From assembly GCF_024397855.1 (NCBI RefSeq), contig NZ_CP073343.1, positions 186,001 through 250,000 of the forward strand: 64,000 nt of DNA, in the 5' to 3' direction. A program made the translations under genes and the position numbers. Shown here one piece after another: positions 53,663 to 62,469 of the stretch. The first letter of the stretch is position 1, and each line of letters begins with the position of its first letter. The notes under the pieces are model-generated. The model was not told the origin of the DNA, ran no database searches, and saw nothing but the letters and a program-made list of their open reading frames with translations. Origin of the DNA: Marinomonas rhizomae. Its GTDB lineage: Bacteria > Pseudomonadota > Gammaproteobacteria > Pseudomonadales > Marinomonadaceae.

Positions 53663-54070
53663 TTAGCTTGGCATAGCGTCGAATGTAGGAATATCGCCTA
53701 AGCTCTCATCCCAGTTGCCTTTGCTGTCTAGGAATATGTGCGCCTGTGGCGTTATATCGACATCTGTATCTAAGCAACCTGCCGGTACGACAACCAAACC
53801 ACGAGCTTTCGCATCGGTAGGGACATTGGAGCCACAAACAGAGCAAAATGTACGAGCAAAGTTAGTGTCTTCTAATCGATAAAAGCTGAGTTTATCTTCG
53901 CCGCTTAACCAACTTAACGTAGCGCCTGGAGCAAATAGATTGGCACAATGCGCCGTGCCAGATGTTTTTCTACAACGGCTACAATGACAAAGGAAAAACT
54001 TCTTAAATTCCCCTTCCAACTCAAACTTAACTGCACCACACAAACAAGATCCAGCGTGAAGATGACTCAT
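53663..54070 (-). CDS. GFA family (glutathione-dependent formaldehyde-activating-like) protein
   Basis: 135 residues with the zinc-binding pattern of the GFA/CENP-V family: GSCLCGAVKFEL, CHCSRCRKTSG, and FCSVCGSNVP. These are small Zn proteins; only some catalyse S-hydroxymethylglutathione formation, and most are unassigned. The ATG at 54070 has GGAG nine bases upstream. It follows the RAM-domain gene on the same strand by 29 bases, so the two are probably cotranscribed. Confidence 0.85.
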   Translation of the reverse strand: MSHLHAGSCLCGAVKFELEGEFKKFFLCHCSRCRKTSGTAHCANLFAPGATLSWLSGEDKLSFYRLEDTNFARTFCSVCGSNVPTDAKARGLVVVPAGCLDTDVDITPQAHIFLDSKGNWDESLGDIPTFDAMPS

Positions 54071-54099
54071 AACAGTTCGCTCCAAAGAGAGTTTTAAAC

Positions 54100-54375
54100 T
54101 TAAACGCCGACAGAAAACATGCCTTCTAAATCATGTTTTGAATAAGCGCGAAACGCCAGCATAGTTTCTGTTTTCAAAATGTTATCGATCTGTGCAAGAT
54201 GCTGTGTCACCAATTCAGATAATTGATCATTGGTCTGCACACGTGCAATAGCGGTGATGTCGTATGAACCGCTGACTGAATACACTTCAGATAAACCTTC
54301 AATAGAAGCCAATTTTTCAGCGACTTGGTTGATGTACTTTTTCTCAACAGAAAGCATGATAATCGCGGTAACCAT
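54100..54375 (-). CDS. stand-alone Lrp/AsnC RAM ligand-binding domain
   Basis: 91 residues corresponding only to the C-terminal regulatory (RAM) domain of Lrp/AsnC proteins. The segment VTAIIMLSV...GLSEVYSVSGSYDITAIARV is characteristic. There is no helix-turn-helix. Free RAM proteins are known and bind amino acids or associate with full-length regulators. It sits directly before the GFA gene. AAGGACATTC lies upstream of the ATG. Confidence 0.85.
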   Translation of the reverse strand: MVTAIIMLSVEKKYINQVAEKLASIEGLSEVYSVSGSYDITAIARVQTNDQLSELVTQHLAQIDNILKTETMLAFRAYSKHDLEGMFSVGV

Positions 54376-54836
54376 AGAATGTCCTTTTTGAATTGTTAAT
54401 GTACGCTGAGACTTGAATGAAAAGAGGTGTCAGCGAATAGGGGAATTAAAGCACCTTAAGAGGCTATTTACAAAGGCGCAAAGAGGGAAGTTAAGTGGAT
54501 AAATGGGAAAATTAGAATGGTGAAAAAATGGCTTTAAGGAGGAAGATGACATGTATTGAGTAATACTACCGTCTGAAAAGTGAGAAATATTTAGCCATCA
54601 ATTTCTATAAAAAAACTTTATAACAATCGCGAATGTTAAATTATCTTTGATCTGTTTACTTAACTATTCATTTGTTTACGCAATAGTTTTGAAAAAAAAC
54701 GCTAGACTCATTTGATTACATATTGGCGCGGAAAAAATACGGTAAGAGATTTAGTGCTTTTGGTATGCTTTATCTACGTCTTGGGGTGAACTTCATCATG
54801 CCTAATACATATAAAACCATTTCTTAGAGGTAGAAG
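54376..54836. other. intergenic region between RAM-domain and GAF-EAL genes
   Basis: About 460 bases, AT-rich toward the plus-strand gene, with AGGAGG-like words and only very short frames (an 11-codon frame near 54528-54563 has an SD-like AGGAGG inside rather than before it). I see no RNA element. Confidence 0.4.
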
Positions 54837-56132
54837 GTGTTCGAGACAAACACAGCAAAAATAAATAATAGCGTCGATTTAATGATGTCTATTTTGGGTG
54901 TTCAGAATCAAAGCAGAATGGACGCGGAGCTTTTAGCCGGTTCATTTAGTAGTGATTTAGAGCATCTAGTTCAAACTATTCGACAGCATTTAGGGATGGA
55001 TGTCGCTTTTTTGTCTCGTTTTCATAATGGTCATCGTGAAATGTTACAAGTCGACAAAAAAGACATTTGTAATGGCTCACTCAATAAAGGCCACAAGGAT
55101 AAAAATGAAGAAACTTATTGCCAGCTAATTGCCGAAGAAAAACTGCCGAAAATTATTCCAGATACGTCGCAAAACGAAATCACCAAAGCGTTAGCCGTAA
55201 CAAACATTTTAAATATAGGCAGTTATATTGGTGTCCCTATCTATCTCTCTGATGATTCTCTTTATGGCACCTTGTGTTGTTTCAGCGAGAAAGCAGATGA
55301 GTCATTGACGAATAAAGATCTTTCGATATTAACGCTGTTCGCCAAGTTTGCTGCGCGTAATATTGAAAAAGATCTGAACGAGAGCCAACTGCATCAGTCT
55401 GCAAGAGATAATATTTTCGATATTATTAATAACAAACGACTGACTGTTGTATTTCAGCCGATTTATGATGTTAAAAGTAAGTCCATTAAAGGCTTTGAGT
55501 GTTTATCACGTTTTCAAACCGAGCCATATCGTTCGCCTGATTATTGGTTTAATCAAGCCAATGTGTCTGGTGTTGGTGAAGCGCTGGAGTTGTTTGCCAT
55601 TGAAGAAGCGTTAAGTCTTCTGCCCAGTATTCCAGAGCAGTATTACATCACGCTCAATATTTCTCCTAAGTACCTTACCTCGTCTTATCTGCAAACCATG
55701 TTAGACAAAGCCCCTTTGCACCGTATTATTCTAGAAGTAACCGAGCGTGAATCTATTCCAGACTATAAGGCGTTTAGAAATGCCATTCAGCACTTTCGAG
55801 ACAGAGGCATGCGCCTTGCCGTTGATGATGCAGGGGCCGGCTTTGCCAGCTTCCAGCATATATTGGAGCTGGAGGCCGATATCATTAAATTAGATAGAAG
55901 CTTAATCGCTAATATCAATTCAGATCATAGAAAGAGAGCCTTGGTTGCCGCACTCATTGGCTTCGCGAAAGAAACCAAAAGCACAGTTTTAGGCGAGGGA
56001 GTGGAGACCTTAGCGGAGCTAGAAGTGCTGCAAGAATTGGGCGCACAAAAAATTCAGGGTTATTTCTTCTGCCATCCACTACCGCTTAAAGATGTGCTGG
56101 CTTTTTGTGATGCACAAAATTTAACCGCTTAA
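54837..56132 (+). CDS. GAF-EAL c-di-GMP phosphodiesterase
   Basis: 431 residues. A GAF domain occupies about 20-185 and the EAL domain about 195-425. The catalytic motifs are largely present: FECLSRF (E-C-L instead of EAL), NISPKYL, VTERES, DDAGAGFASF, KLDRSL and GEGVET, with QGYFFCHPL at the end. The changed EAL triplet keeps the metal-binding Glu. The GAF sensor has no membrane segment, so this is a cytoplasmic phosphodiesterase. It starts with GTG behind GAGG. Confidence 0.9.
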   Translation: MFETNTAKINNSVDLMMSILGVQNQSRMDAELLAGSFSSDLEHLVQTIRQHLGMDVAFLSRFHNGHREMLQVDKKDICNGSLNKGHKDKNEETYCQLIAEEKLPKIIPDTSQNEITKALAVTNILNIGSYIGVPIYLSDDSLYGTLCCFSEKADESLTNKDLSILTLFAKFAARNIEKDLNESQLHQSARDNIFDIINNKRLTVVFQPIYDVKSKSIKGFECLSRFQTEPYRSPDYWFNQANVSGVGEALELFAIEEALSLLPSIPEQYYITLNISPKYLTSSYLQTMLDKAPLHRIILEVTERESIPDYKAFRNAIQHFRDRGMRLAVDDAGAGFASFQHILELEADIIKLDRSLIANINSDHRKRALVAALIGFAKETKSTVLGEGVETLAELEVLQELGAQKIQGYFFCHPLPLKDVLAFCDAQNLTA

Positions 56133-56333
56133 TAAGTCTATTAAGATAAAATACCGAACGTATGTACTTTATCTTTTTATAACATTAACTTAAATCTTTA
56201 TCGTTCTGCTGTGTTAAGCGTTTTTTCTTTTCTAAGAACTTTTAAAAACGCTACCAATTTTACCTCTTCTGTTCTTGGTCATTACGCTGTCTTTGCCCTT
56301 CATACCGAAAAAAATAATTTTCATGCACTATAA

Positions 56334-56348
56334 TGGCATGTATTATGC
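56334..56348 (+). promoter_or_regulatory. probable sigma-54 (-24/-12) promoter of the dicarboxylate symporter
   Basis: TGGCATGTATTATGC has GG and GC at the exact spacing of the -24/-12 consensus. It lies 72-86 bases before the ATG. A TATAAT-like -10 box (56329-56334) overlaps its left edge. An AGCGTTTTT/AAAAACGCT inverted repeat (56217-56225, 56244-56252) upstream could be an activator site. Confidence 0.5.
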
Positions 56349-56419
56349 GTGACTTTTATTTTAGCGCTTCGATAATTTTCTAGCTAAAACAACGATAATA
56401 AATGGAATGAGAGGGTCTT

Positions 56420-57709
56420 ATGAATACAACGTTTAAAGTGCTACTTGGGATGGGGCTCGGCATCATCGTTGGCTTGATCCTTAATTTAACGGGGCTAAAT
56501 GCGGATGGAACATGGGCGAACAGTTATTTAACGGATGGCTTGTTTAAAGTCGTTGGTACAATGTTCGTTAACGCCCTGAAAATGCTTGTTGTTCCGCTGG
56601 TTTTCTTCTCTTTAGTGTGTGGTGTATGCGGCATAGGTGACATAAAGCTGCTGGGAAGGATTGGGTCTAAATCTTTCATTCTATATTTAGTGACCACCGC
56701 CATTGCGATTGCCGCAGCACTGACTATTGCCACTGCTTTTGGTATTGGTGAAGGTATGAATGCCGAGTCCTCTGCCACCTTTACTGGGAAAGACTCTCCA
56801 CCATTATCGACGGTATTGATTAATATCGTTCCTTCAAACCCTATTAGCGCCATGGCGCAAGGTGACATGCTTCCGGTGATCTTTTTCTCGATCATGTTTG
56901 GTGTCAGCATCTTAATGGTAGGGCAAAAAGCTAAGGTTGTTAGCGATTTCATTGAGTCATTGAACGACATAATGATGAAGATGGTCACCATTATTATGGA
57001 AGTGGCACCGTATGCCGTGTTCTGTCTTATCGCTAGAGCGATAGCGGATTTGGGAATGGATTTGCTCGCTCAGTTGTTAGGTTATGTATTGGTGCTGATT
57101 GGCGTCTTGTTCTTCCACTTATTTGTGACTTTGCAAGTGATCCTGAAAGTCTTGTCTGGCTTGAGCCCAATTACTTTCATGAAGAAAATGCGTAACACTC
57201 AAGTGTTTGCTTTTAGTACATCCAGCTCCAATGCGACTATTCCTGTCACTTTACGTGCAGTGACAAAACGTTTGGGTGTGAAGAACTCAGTAGCGTCTTT
57301 TACTGTGCCGTTTGGTGCGACCATTAATATGGATGGTACCGCCATCATGCAGGGTGTCGCGACCGTCTTTATAGCTAATATCTACAATGTAGAGCTTGGT
57401 ATGATGGGTTACCTAACAGTGATCTTGATGTCTGTACTGGCATCGATTGGTACCGCAGGCGTGCCGGGTGTTGGCTTGATTATGCTGTCTATGGTGTTTG
57501 CTCAAGTAGGCTTACCAATCGAAGGTATTGGCTTGATCTTGGGAGTGGACCGCTTGTTAGACATGATTCGTACTGCGGTTAACGTGTCTGGTGATGCTGT
57601 AGTGTCTACCGTGGTTGCTAAGAGCGAAGGACAGTTAGACGAAAGTGTCTATAATGATCCTAATGCGGGTAATCAGTCTGAAATGCACTTAGAAACCAAA
57701 CAGAGCTAA
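56420..57709 (+). CDS. dicarboxylate/amino acid:cation symporter (DAACS)
   Basis: 429 residues with the re-entrant loops of glutamate-transporter homologues. These are SSSNATIPVTLR (serine-rich hairpin 1) and GATINMDGTAIMQG (NMDGT metal-binding motif). Imports C4-dicarboxylates or acidic amino acids with sodium or protons. A sigma-54-like promoter upstream recalls rhizobial dctA. No sensor kinase pair is adjacent. A strong bidirectional terminator follows. Confidence 0.92.
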   Translation: MNTTFKVLLGMGLGIIVGLILNLTGLNADGTWANSYLTDGLFKVVGTMFVNALKMLVVPLVFFSLVCGVCGIGDIKLLGRIGSKSFILYLVTTAIAIAAALTIATAFGIGEGMNAESSATFTGKDSPPLSTVLINIVPSNPISAMAQGDMLPVIFFSIMFGVSILMVGQKAKVVSDFIESLNDIMMKMVTIIMEVAPYAVFCLIARAIADLGMDLLAQLLGYVLVLIGVLFFHLFVTLQVILKVLSGLSPITFMKKMRNTQVFAFSTSSSNATIPVTLRAVTKRLGVKNSVASFTVPFGATINMDGTAIMQGVATVFIANIYNVELGMMGYLTVILMSVLASIGTAGVPGVGLIMLSMVFAQVGLPIEGIGLILGVDRLLDMIRTAVNVSGDAVVSTVVAKSEGQLDESVYNDPNAGNQSEMHLETKQS

Positions 57710-57761
57710 TAACGGTTAGTATCAGAGGATTCTCTGAACAAACGAATCGTCTAAAAAAGAG

Positions 57762-57797
57762 AAGAGCGCAGCCCTCAAGGGTAAGCGCTCTTTTTTT
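57762..57797. terminator. bidirectional intrinsic terminator
   Basis: AAGAGCGC (57762-57769) pairs with GCGCTCTT (57785-57792), with an inner CCCT/AGGG hairpin and seven T residues after it. Between the convergent symporter and alcohol dehydrogenase genes. Confidence 0.85.
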
Positions 57798-57813
57798 ACA
57801 TGTGATACAGAGT

Positions 57814-58854
57814 TTAGAAACGTGTAACGACAGTCACGCCCGGTGGATTGATCTTGTCTATGTTGGTTAGCGCTGCAATAGATTCTTCTAGGCTGATGGT
57901 GCGGCCAAGTAGTTTTTCTGGGCTGAGTTTTCCTGACTTGATCATTGATAACATGGCATCGTAACGGAACGCCTGCATGCCGTGACTGCCAATAATTTCT
58001 AGCTCGTGAGCAATAACCAGATTCATCGGAATTGGCGGTGTGGCTTGATCCGCTAACAGCAAGCCGACCTGAACGTGCTTGCCTAGCTTTTTCAAACTTT
58101 TAATGGAGTTGATACAGGTTGTTGGGTGGCCTAAAGCATCGATTGATACATGAGCTCCGCCACGGGTGATCTCTTTAATTGCTTCTGCTACATCAGCCAC
58201 GCTGGTGGCATTTATGGTCGCGTAAGCGCCTAGGGCTTTTGCTAGTTCAAGTTTATCGTCTGTCACGTCCACCGCAATCACATTGGCACCAATGCTGTTA
58301 GCAATCATGATGGCTGACAAGCCAATACCGCCACAACCATGCACAGCCACCCATTGTCCTGCACTGACTTTACCCTGATCGACAACCGCTCTAAACGACG
58401 TCACAAAACGACAGCCAAGACTGGCCGCTGTGGTGAAGTCTATGCTTTCTGGCAAGGTAACAAGGTTTACATCCGCATGGTGAATAGAGACGTATTCTGC
58501 GAAAGAGCCCCAGTGAGTAAATCCGGGTTGGGTTTGATTACCACAGACTTGGTGATTACCGCCGTGACATTCAGGACAAGAGCCACAGCCGCTCACAAAG
58601 GGCACAGTAACTCGGTCACCGACTTTAAAGCGCTGAACATCTTTGCCTACGGCTTCAATAACACCTGCAAACTCATGACCTGGAACGTGTGGCAGCACAA
58701 TGTCTGGATCGTGTCCCATCCAGCCATGCCAATCACTGCGGCAAACACCTGTCGCTTCAACTTTAATCACCACGCCATGGTTTTCTGGCGTTGGATCTTC
58801 GACATTCATAATTTTAGGTGTGGCTGAAAAGCTTTCGTAGACAACGGCTTTCAT
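57814..58854 (-). CDS. zinc-dependent medium-chain alcohol dehydrogenase
   Basis: 346 residues, MDR superfamily with both zincs predicted. Catalytic ligands are Cys in [11 protein letters not shown] and GHEFAG; the structural zinc site is [15 protein letters not shown]. The NAD-binding Rossmann loop is [13 protein letters not shown]. This is the alcohol dehydrogenase class active on primary, benzyl or aromatic alcohols, or formaldehyde-related substrates. Divergent from an Lrp/AsnC regulator with 140 bases between, which probably controls it. Confidence 0.9.
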   Translation of the reverse strand: MKAVVYESFSATPKIMNVEDPTPENHGVVIKVEATGVCRSDWHGWMGHDPDIVLPHVPGHEFAGVIEAVGKDVQRFKVGDRVTVPFVSGCGSCPECHGGNHQVCGNQTQPGFTHWGSFAEYVSIHHADVNLVTLPESIDFTTAASLGCRFVTSFRAVVDQGKVSAGQWVAVHGCGGIGLSAIMIANSIGANVIAVDVTDDKLELAKALGAYATINATSVADVAEAIKEITRGGAHVSIDALGHPTTCINSIKSLKKLGKHVQVGLLLADQATPPIPMNLVIAHELEIIGSHGMQAFRYDAMLSMIKSGKLSPEKLLGRTISLEESIAALTNIDKINPPGVTVVTRF

Positions 58855-58994
58855 GGTGTTCTCCTTTGGTGATCAATACGTCAGCCTAATAGACTACTGA
58901 ATATAGAAGAAATTACCTTGCTCTTTTCCTTGTATATCGGCGAACTTAAGAAATACTATTTCAGATATTTGGTTTTTAAGAGGGAAATCTTTCA

Positions 58995-59456
58995 ATGAAG
59001 GCTTTGGATAAGGTAGACACTGATATCGTTCGACGTATGCAGCAGGACGGCAAGTTGACTAACGCAAAATTAGCCAGCGAACTTTCATTAAGTGAAACAC
59101 CCTGTTGGCGTCGGCTAAAACGCCTAGAGGAAGAGGGCATCATTACCGATTATCAGGCGAACCTTGACCGACGTAAATTAGGCTTTGGTGTGATGGCATT
59201 TGTGCAGTTAACCTGTAATCAGCACGATGCAGAAATCACTCAAACTTTCGAACAGATGATCCAGCAGTGTGACAATGTTTTGTCTTGTCATAACACCACA
59301 GGTGAGGCGGACTTCTTGCTGCAAGTGGTTGCCAAAGATTTAGATGATTACAGCCGCTTTGTGGATCAGGTTCTCAGAAAGTTACCTGGCGTTTCAGCAA
59401 TCGCTTCGAATATCTCCTTGCGAGAGCTTAAAGCATCAACACGGTTGCCAATATAA
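58995..59456 (+). CDS. Lrp/AsnC family transcriptional regulator
   Basis: 153 residues. The N-terminal winged helix-turn-helix (LTNAKLASELSLSETPCWRRLKRLEEEGII) and C-terminal RAM domain are both complete. It responds to an amino acid or related ligand. Divergent from the zinc alcohol dehydrogenase, which is its likely target. AAGAGGGAAA precedes the ATG. Confidence 0.92.
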   Translation: MKALDKVDTDIVRRMQQDGKLTNAKLASELSLSETPCWRRLKRLEEEGIITDYQANLDRRKLGFGVMAFVQLTCNQHDAEITQTFEQMIQQCDNVLSCHNTTGEADFLLQVVAKDLDDYSRFVDQVLRKLPGVSAIASNISLRELKASTRLPI

Positions 59457-59671
59457 GTTTGGTTATTGTTTGAGGTGGTGCTAAGTACTCTAGTAACGCC
59501 TTTTCCATGTTTATTATGCGGTTTTTCTGAGGGGGGATATCGTCGCGTAGTTTTTTGCAAAAAAGGTGCAGTCTAAGTGCATCTACAGGAATACGGTTGT
59601 TTTTAATCCAGCCATCGCCAAGTATGTATGTAGGAACACGGAATAAAAGTAACGCTAACTAGGAGGAACAT

Positions 59672-60124
59672 ATGCAAAATCAAACTGCACAAGCCCACCA
59701 CATTACAGACATTATTAAAGTAATGAACGGCGGTATTGAATTCTACCAAGAAGCGAAAACCAAACTAGACGACACAACTTATAATGCTTTTTTTGACCGC
59801 ATGATAGGTGCTAAATCCGAATCCGTCGCAGAGCTTCAACCGTTTGCTGTTGTTCAGCAAGGTGAAGTAGAAACCGATACCAATAACTTGGTCAAAGCAC
59901 GTCAGTCTTACACTAAGTTAATGTCTAAAATCTCCAGCGAATCCACGGCTTTTACCTATGTCGATCAGCTTGAAGAAGTGGAAGACAAGGTGCTAGAAGA
60001 GCTTGATCTCGCGCTAGAAAGAAACCAGACTCAAGATTGCGAAGTGACGCTGCGCCGAGTGAAAGTCAGAATGAAAGAGTGCCATGATGAAATGAAGGCG
60101 CTTCAAGTCGCTGCTCAACATTAA
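59672..60124 (+). CDS. DUF2383/PA2169 family four-helix-bundle protein
   Basis: 150 residues, ferritin-like four-helix pattern of the PA2169/DUF2383 group (MNGGIEFYQEAKTKL, LEEVEDKVLEELDLAL, MKECHDEMKALQ). No canonical di-iron EExxH pair is obvious, so iron storage is not claimed. AGGAGG precedes the ATG. Members are linked to stress responses in pseudomonads. It is a single-gene unit with a strong terminator. Confidence 0.82.
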   Translation: MQNQTAQAHHITDIIKVMNGGIEFYQEAKTKLDDTTYNAFFDRMIGAKSESVAELQPFAVVQQGEVETDTNNLVKARQSYTKLMSKISSESTAFTYVDQLEEVEDKVLEELDLALERNQTQDCEVTLRRVKVRMKECHDEMKALQVAAQH

Positions 60125-60232
60125 TTGATATAGGTTGAGAGGCTGCGCTTTAGCCTTTGATTTGCTTTTACCTTATGGGTGGTATTAAGGCAAAAACTTA
60201 GCAGAAACGTTGCTGATCATTGTTAATGTTGT

Positions 60233-60275
60233 AAAGCCAGCATGGATAGATTAGGGATCCATGCTGGCTTTTTTT
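60233..60275 (+). terminator. intrinsic terminator
   Basis: AAAGCCAGCATGGAT (60233-60247) pairs perfectly with ATCCATGCTGGCTTT (60257-60271), followed by T residues. Its outer 11 bases recur in the terminator behind the BCCT gene. Confidence 0.92.
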
Positions 60276-60394
60276 GTGCCTATTTAATGGACACTTTTTC
60301 TTATAAAAATATTTAGATGTCTAATTATAATTAGCCTCTCGGGTTGCTATTCCTCTTTTCTTTTGTCAGGGTATAAAAAGAGGAGGAACCTTTT

Positions 60395-62383
60395 ATGACC
60401 AATTCACAGAAGACGGCAACGGGTGCAATACTGTTACCGGTATTCATCCCAAGCGTGATTGTTACCTTATTTCTTATTGTTGGAACTCTAAGTAATCCAG
60501 AGTTAGCTGGAGAAGTATTTCAAGGTGCATTGGCTTGGGTGACACAAACCTTTGGCTGGTTCTATATGTTGGCCACCGCCATTTTTCTCGTATTTTTGGT
60601 TTGTATCGGCTTCAGTCGTTGGGGCAATATACGTTTAGGTCCAGACCATGGAGACCCTGAATACAGTTTTCCCGCTTGGTTTGCGATGCTTTTTTCCGCA
60701 GGTTACGGGATTGCCTTGTTATTCTTTGGTGTGGCTGAGCCTGTCTTACACTTTTCTCAACCACCGAATGCCACAGCCGAAACCATTGGTGCCGCTCGTG
60801 AAGCCATGCAGATTGCCTACTTCCATTGGGGGTTACATATCTGGGGCATTTACGGCCTGATGGGGCTGGTTCTAGCTTACTTTGCCTTTCGCCATGGTTT
60901 GCCATTGTCGGTGCGCTCTGCACTATACCCCCTGATTGGTGATCGTATTTACGGGCCTATCGGTCATATTGTCGATGTGTTTGCCATTCTCGGTACTTTA
61001 TTTGGTTTGGCGACCACGCTGGGTTTGTCGGTTACTCAAATCAACGCGGGTTTACATTACCTTTGGGAAGACATACCGATTAACACCACGGTGCAAATCA
61101 CCGCTATTGGTTTAATTACGCTTGCTGCAATTGGTTCTGTGGTTGCGGGTATGGATAAGGGTGTCAAAAACCTTTCGATTTTGAATATGGGCTTGGCTGT
61201 CTTTATCATGGTGATTGTGTTTTTCGTCGGCCCAAGTATTCATATTCTTGATGCCTTCGTACAAAACACTGGCTCGTATCTCAGCAACATTGTAGAGCGT
61301 ACGTTTAATCTACAGGCTTATACGCAAAGTGATTGGATTGGTAACTGGACGCTGTTTATCTTCGCGTGGACGATTGCTTGGGCACCGTTCGTCGGTTTGT
61401 TTATTGCCAAGATTAGCCGTGGTCGTACTATTCGTCAGTTTATCTTCGGTGTGCTTGCGGTTCCGACGCTGTTTACTTTCCTATGGTTTGCCATTTTTGG
61501 TGATACCGCACTGTATTTGATTATGGAGCAGGGTAAAGATGTATTGATTGGCGAAGTGCAAGCCGATCATTCGGTGGCACTATTTCAGTTCTATGATTTA
61601 TTGCCTTGGTCTACGTTTCTATCTGTGGTTACCGTCTTTTTGATTATTACCTTCTTCGTTACCTCTTCGGATTCGGGGTCCTTAGTCGTTGATTCATTGG
61701 CTTCTGGTGGCGCATTAGAAACACCGGTTTGGCAGCGCGTCTTTTGGGCGTCTCTTGAAGGTATCATTGCTGCTACCTTATTGCTGGCTGGTGGGTTAGG
61801 TGCCTTGCAGACTATGAGTATTCTGGCGGCACTGCCTTTCGCTATCATCATGCTGGTGGCGGTACTGGGGTTATGGCGAGCCTTGGTGATTGAAGGACAC
61901 CGTGGCGCAGCCGTGGAAGCCGCAGCAACACCAGGACGAGCATTCAGTAATGAAGGCAGCTGGCGTAAACGTTTAAGCACTCTGTTTAAATTCCCTGGTG
62001 AAGCCAAGGTGACACACTTTATTAAAGATGTGGTGGAACCGGCGATGGAAGAAGTACAAAAAGAGCTAGCAACTCATGGGTGGAAAGCCAATATCACCCG
62101 AGAGGAAAATGGCGTGACGTTCCAGCTAGAGCGTGACGAAAAATTGGACTTCTATTACCAAGTCGTGGCGACAGAGCATGAAATACCAGAGGCGCACAGT
62201 GAGAACTCCAAATACGATACGCATTGGCAAGCGGATGTGTATATTCGCAATGGTGCTCTGGGTTATGAACTCTATGGCTGCAGCCAAGATGAAGTCATTC
62301 GAGATTTGATTGACCAGCTAGAACAGTACTTCAACTTTGTTGATGCCGCGCCAGGGCAATTGCCTTGGAATACGGTGTCGTAG
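60395..62383 (+). CDS. betT: BCCT family transporter, BetT-like
   Basis: 662 residues, twelve predicted membrane helices plus a ~140-residue cytoplasmic C-terminal domain (from about 520) like that of BetT. The BCCT signature appears as IFAWTIAWAPFVGLFIAKISRGRTIRQF (written in two parts: IFAWTIAWAPFVG and LFIAKISRGRTIRQF). Substrate likely choline, taking it up for glycine betaine synthesis during salt stress, although close relatives carry betaine or ectoine. GGAGGAAC precedes the ATG. The betaine synthesis genes (betBA) are not in the window. Bracketed by terminators at both ends. Confidence 0.88.
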   Translation: MTNSQKTATGAILLPVFIPSVIVTLFLIVGTLSNPELAGEVFQGALAWVTQTFGWFYMLATAIFLVFLVCIGFSRWGNIRLGPDHGDPEYSFPAWFAMLFSAGYGIALLFFGVAEPVLHFSQPPNATAETIGAAREAMQIAYFHWGLHIWGIYGLMGLVLAYFAFRHGLPLSVRSALYPLIGDRIYGPIGHIVDVFAILGTLFGLATTLGLSVTQINAGLHYLWEDIPINTTVQITAIGLITLAAIGSVVAGMDKGVKNLSILNMGLAVFIMVIVFFVGPSIHILDAFVQNTGSYLSNIVERTFNLQAYTQSDWIGNWTLFIFAWTIAWAPFVGLFIAKISRGRTIRQFIFGVLAVPTLFTFLWFAIFGDTALYLIMEQGKDVLIGEVQADHSVALFQFYDLLPWSTFLSVVTVFLIITFFVTSSDSGSLVVDSLASGGALETPVWQRVFWASLEGIIAATLLLAGGLGALQTMSILAALPFAIIMLVAVLGLWRALVIEGHRGAAVEAAATPGRAFSNEGSWRKRLSTLFKFPGEAKVTHFIKDVVEPAMEEVQKELATHGWKANITREENGVTFQLERDEKLDFYYQVVATEHEIPEAHSENSKYDTHWQADVYIRNGALGYELYGCSQDEVIRDLIDQLEQYFNFVDAAPGQLPWNTVS

Positions 62384-62408
62384 CTTAATTTCTTAAAGCG
62401 CTAAGCAA

Positions 62409-62449
62409 AAAAAGCCAGCATTGACTCAATGAGTGAATGCTGGCTTTTT
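62409..62449. terminator. bidirectional intrinsic terminator
   Basis: AAAAAGCCAGCATT (62409-62422) pairs with AATGCTGGCTTTTT (62436-62449). A and T runs on both sides let it serve the BCCT gene and the convergent kinase gene. Confidence 0.92.
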
Positions 62450-62469
62450 ATTAAATTGCTTATGCGCAA

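Noticed and set aside
58339..58827. 162-codon plus-strand frame antisense to the zinc alcohol dehydrogenase
   Set aside because: It is a mirror frame of a conserved gene; no ribosome binding site and no recognisable domain.
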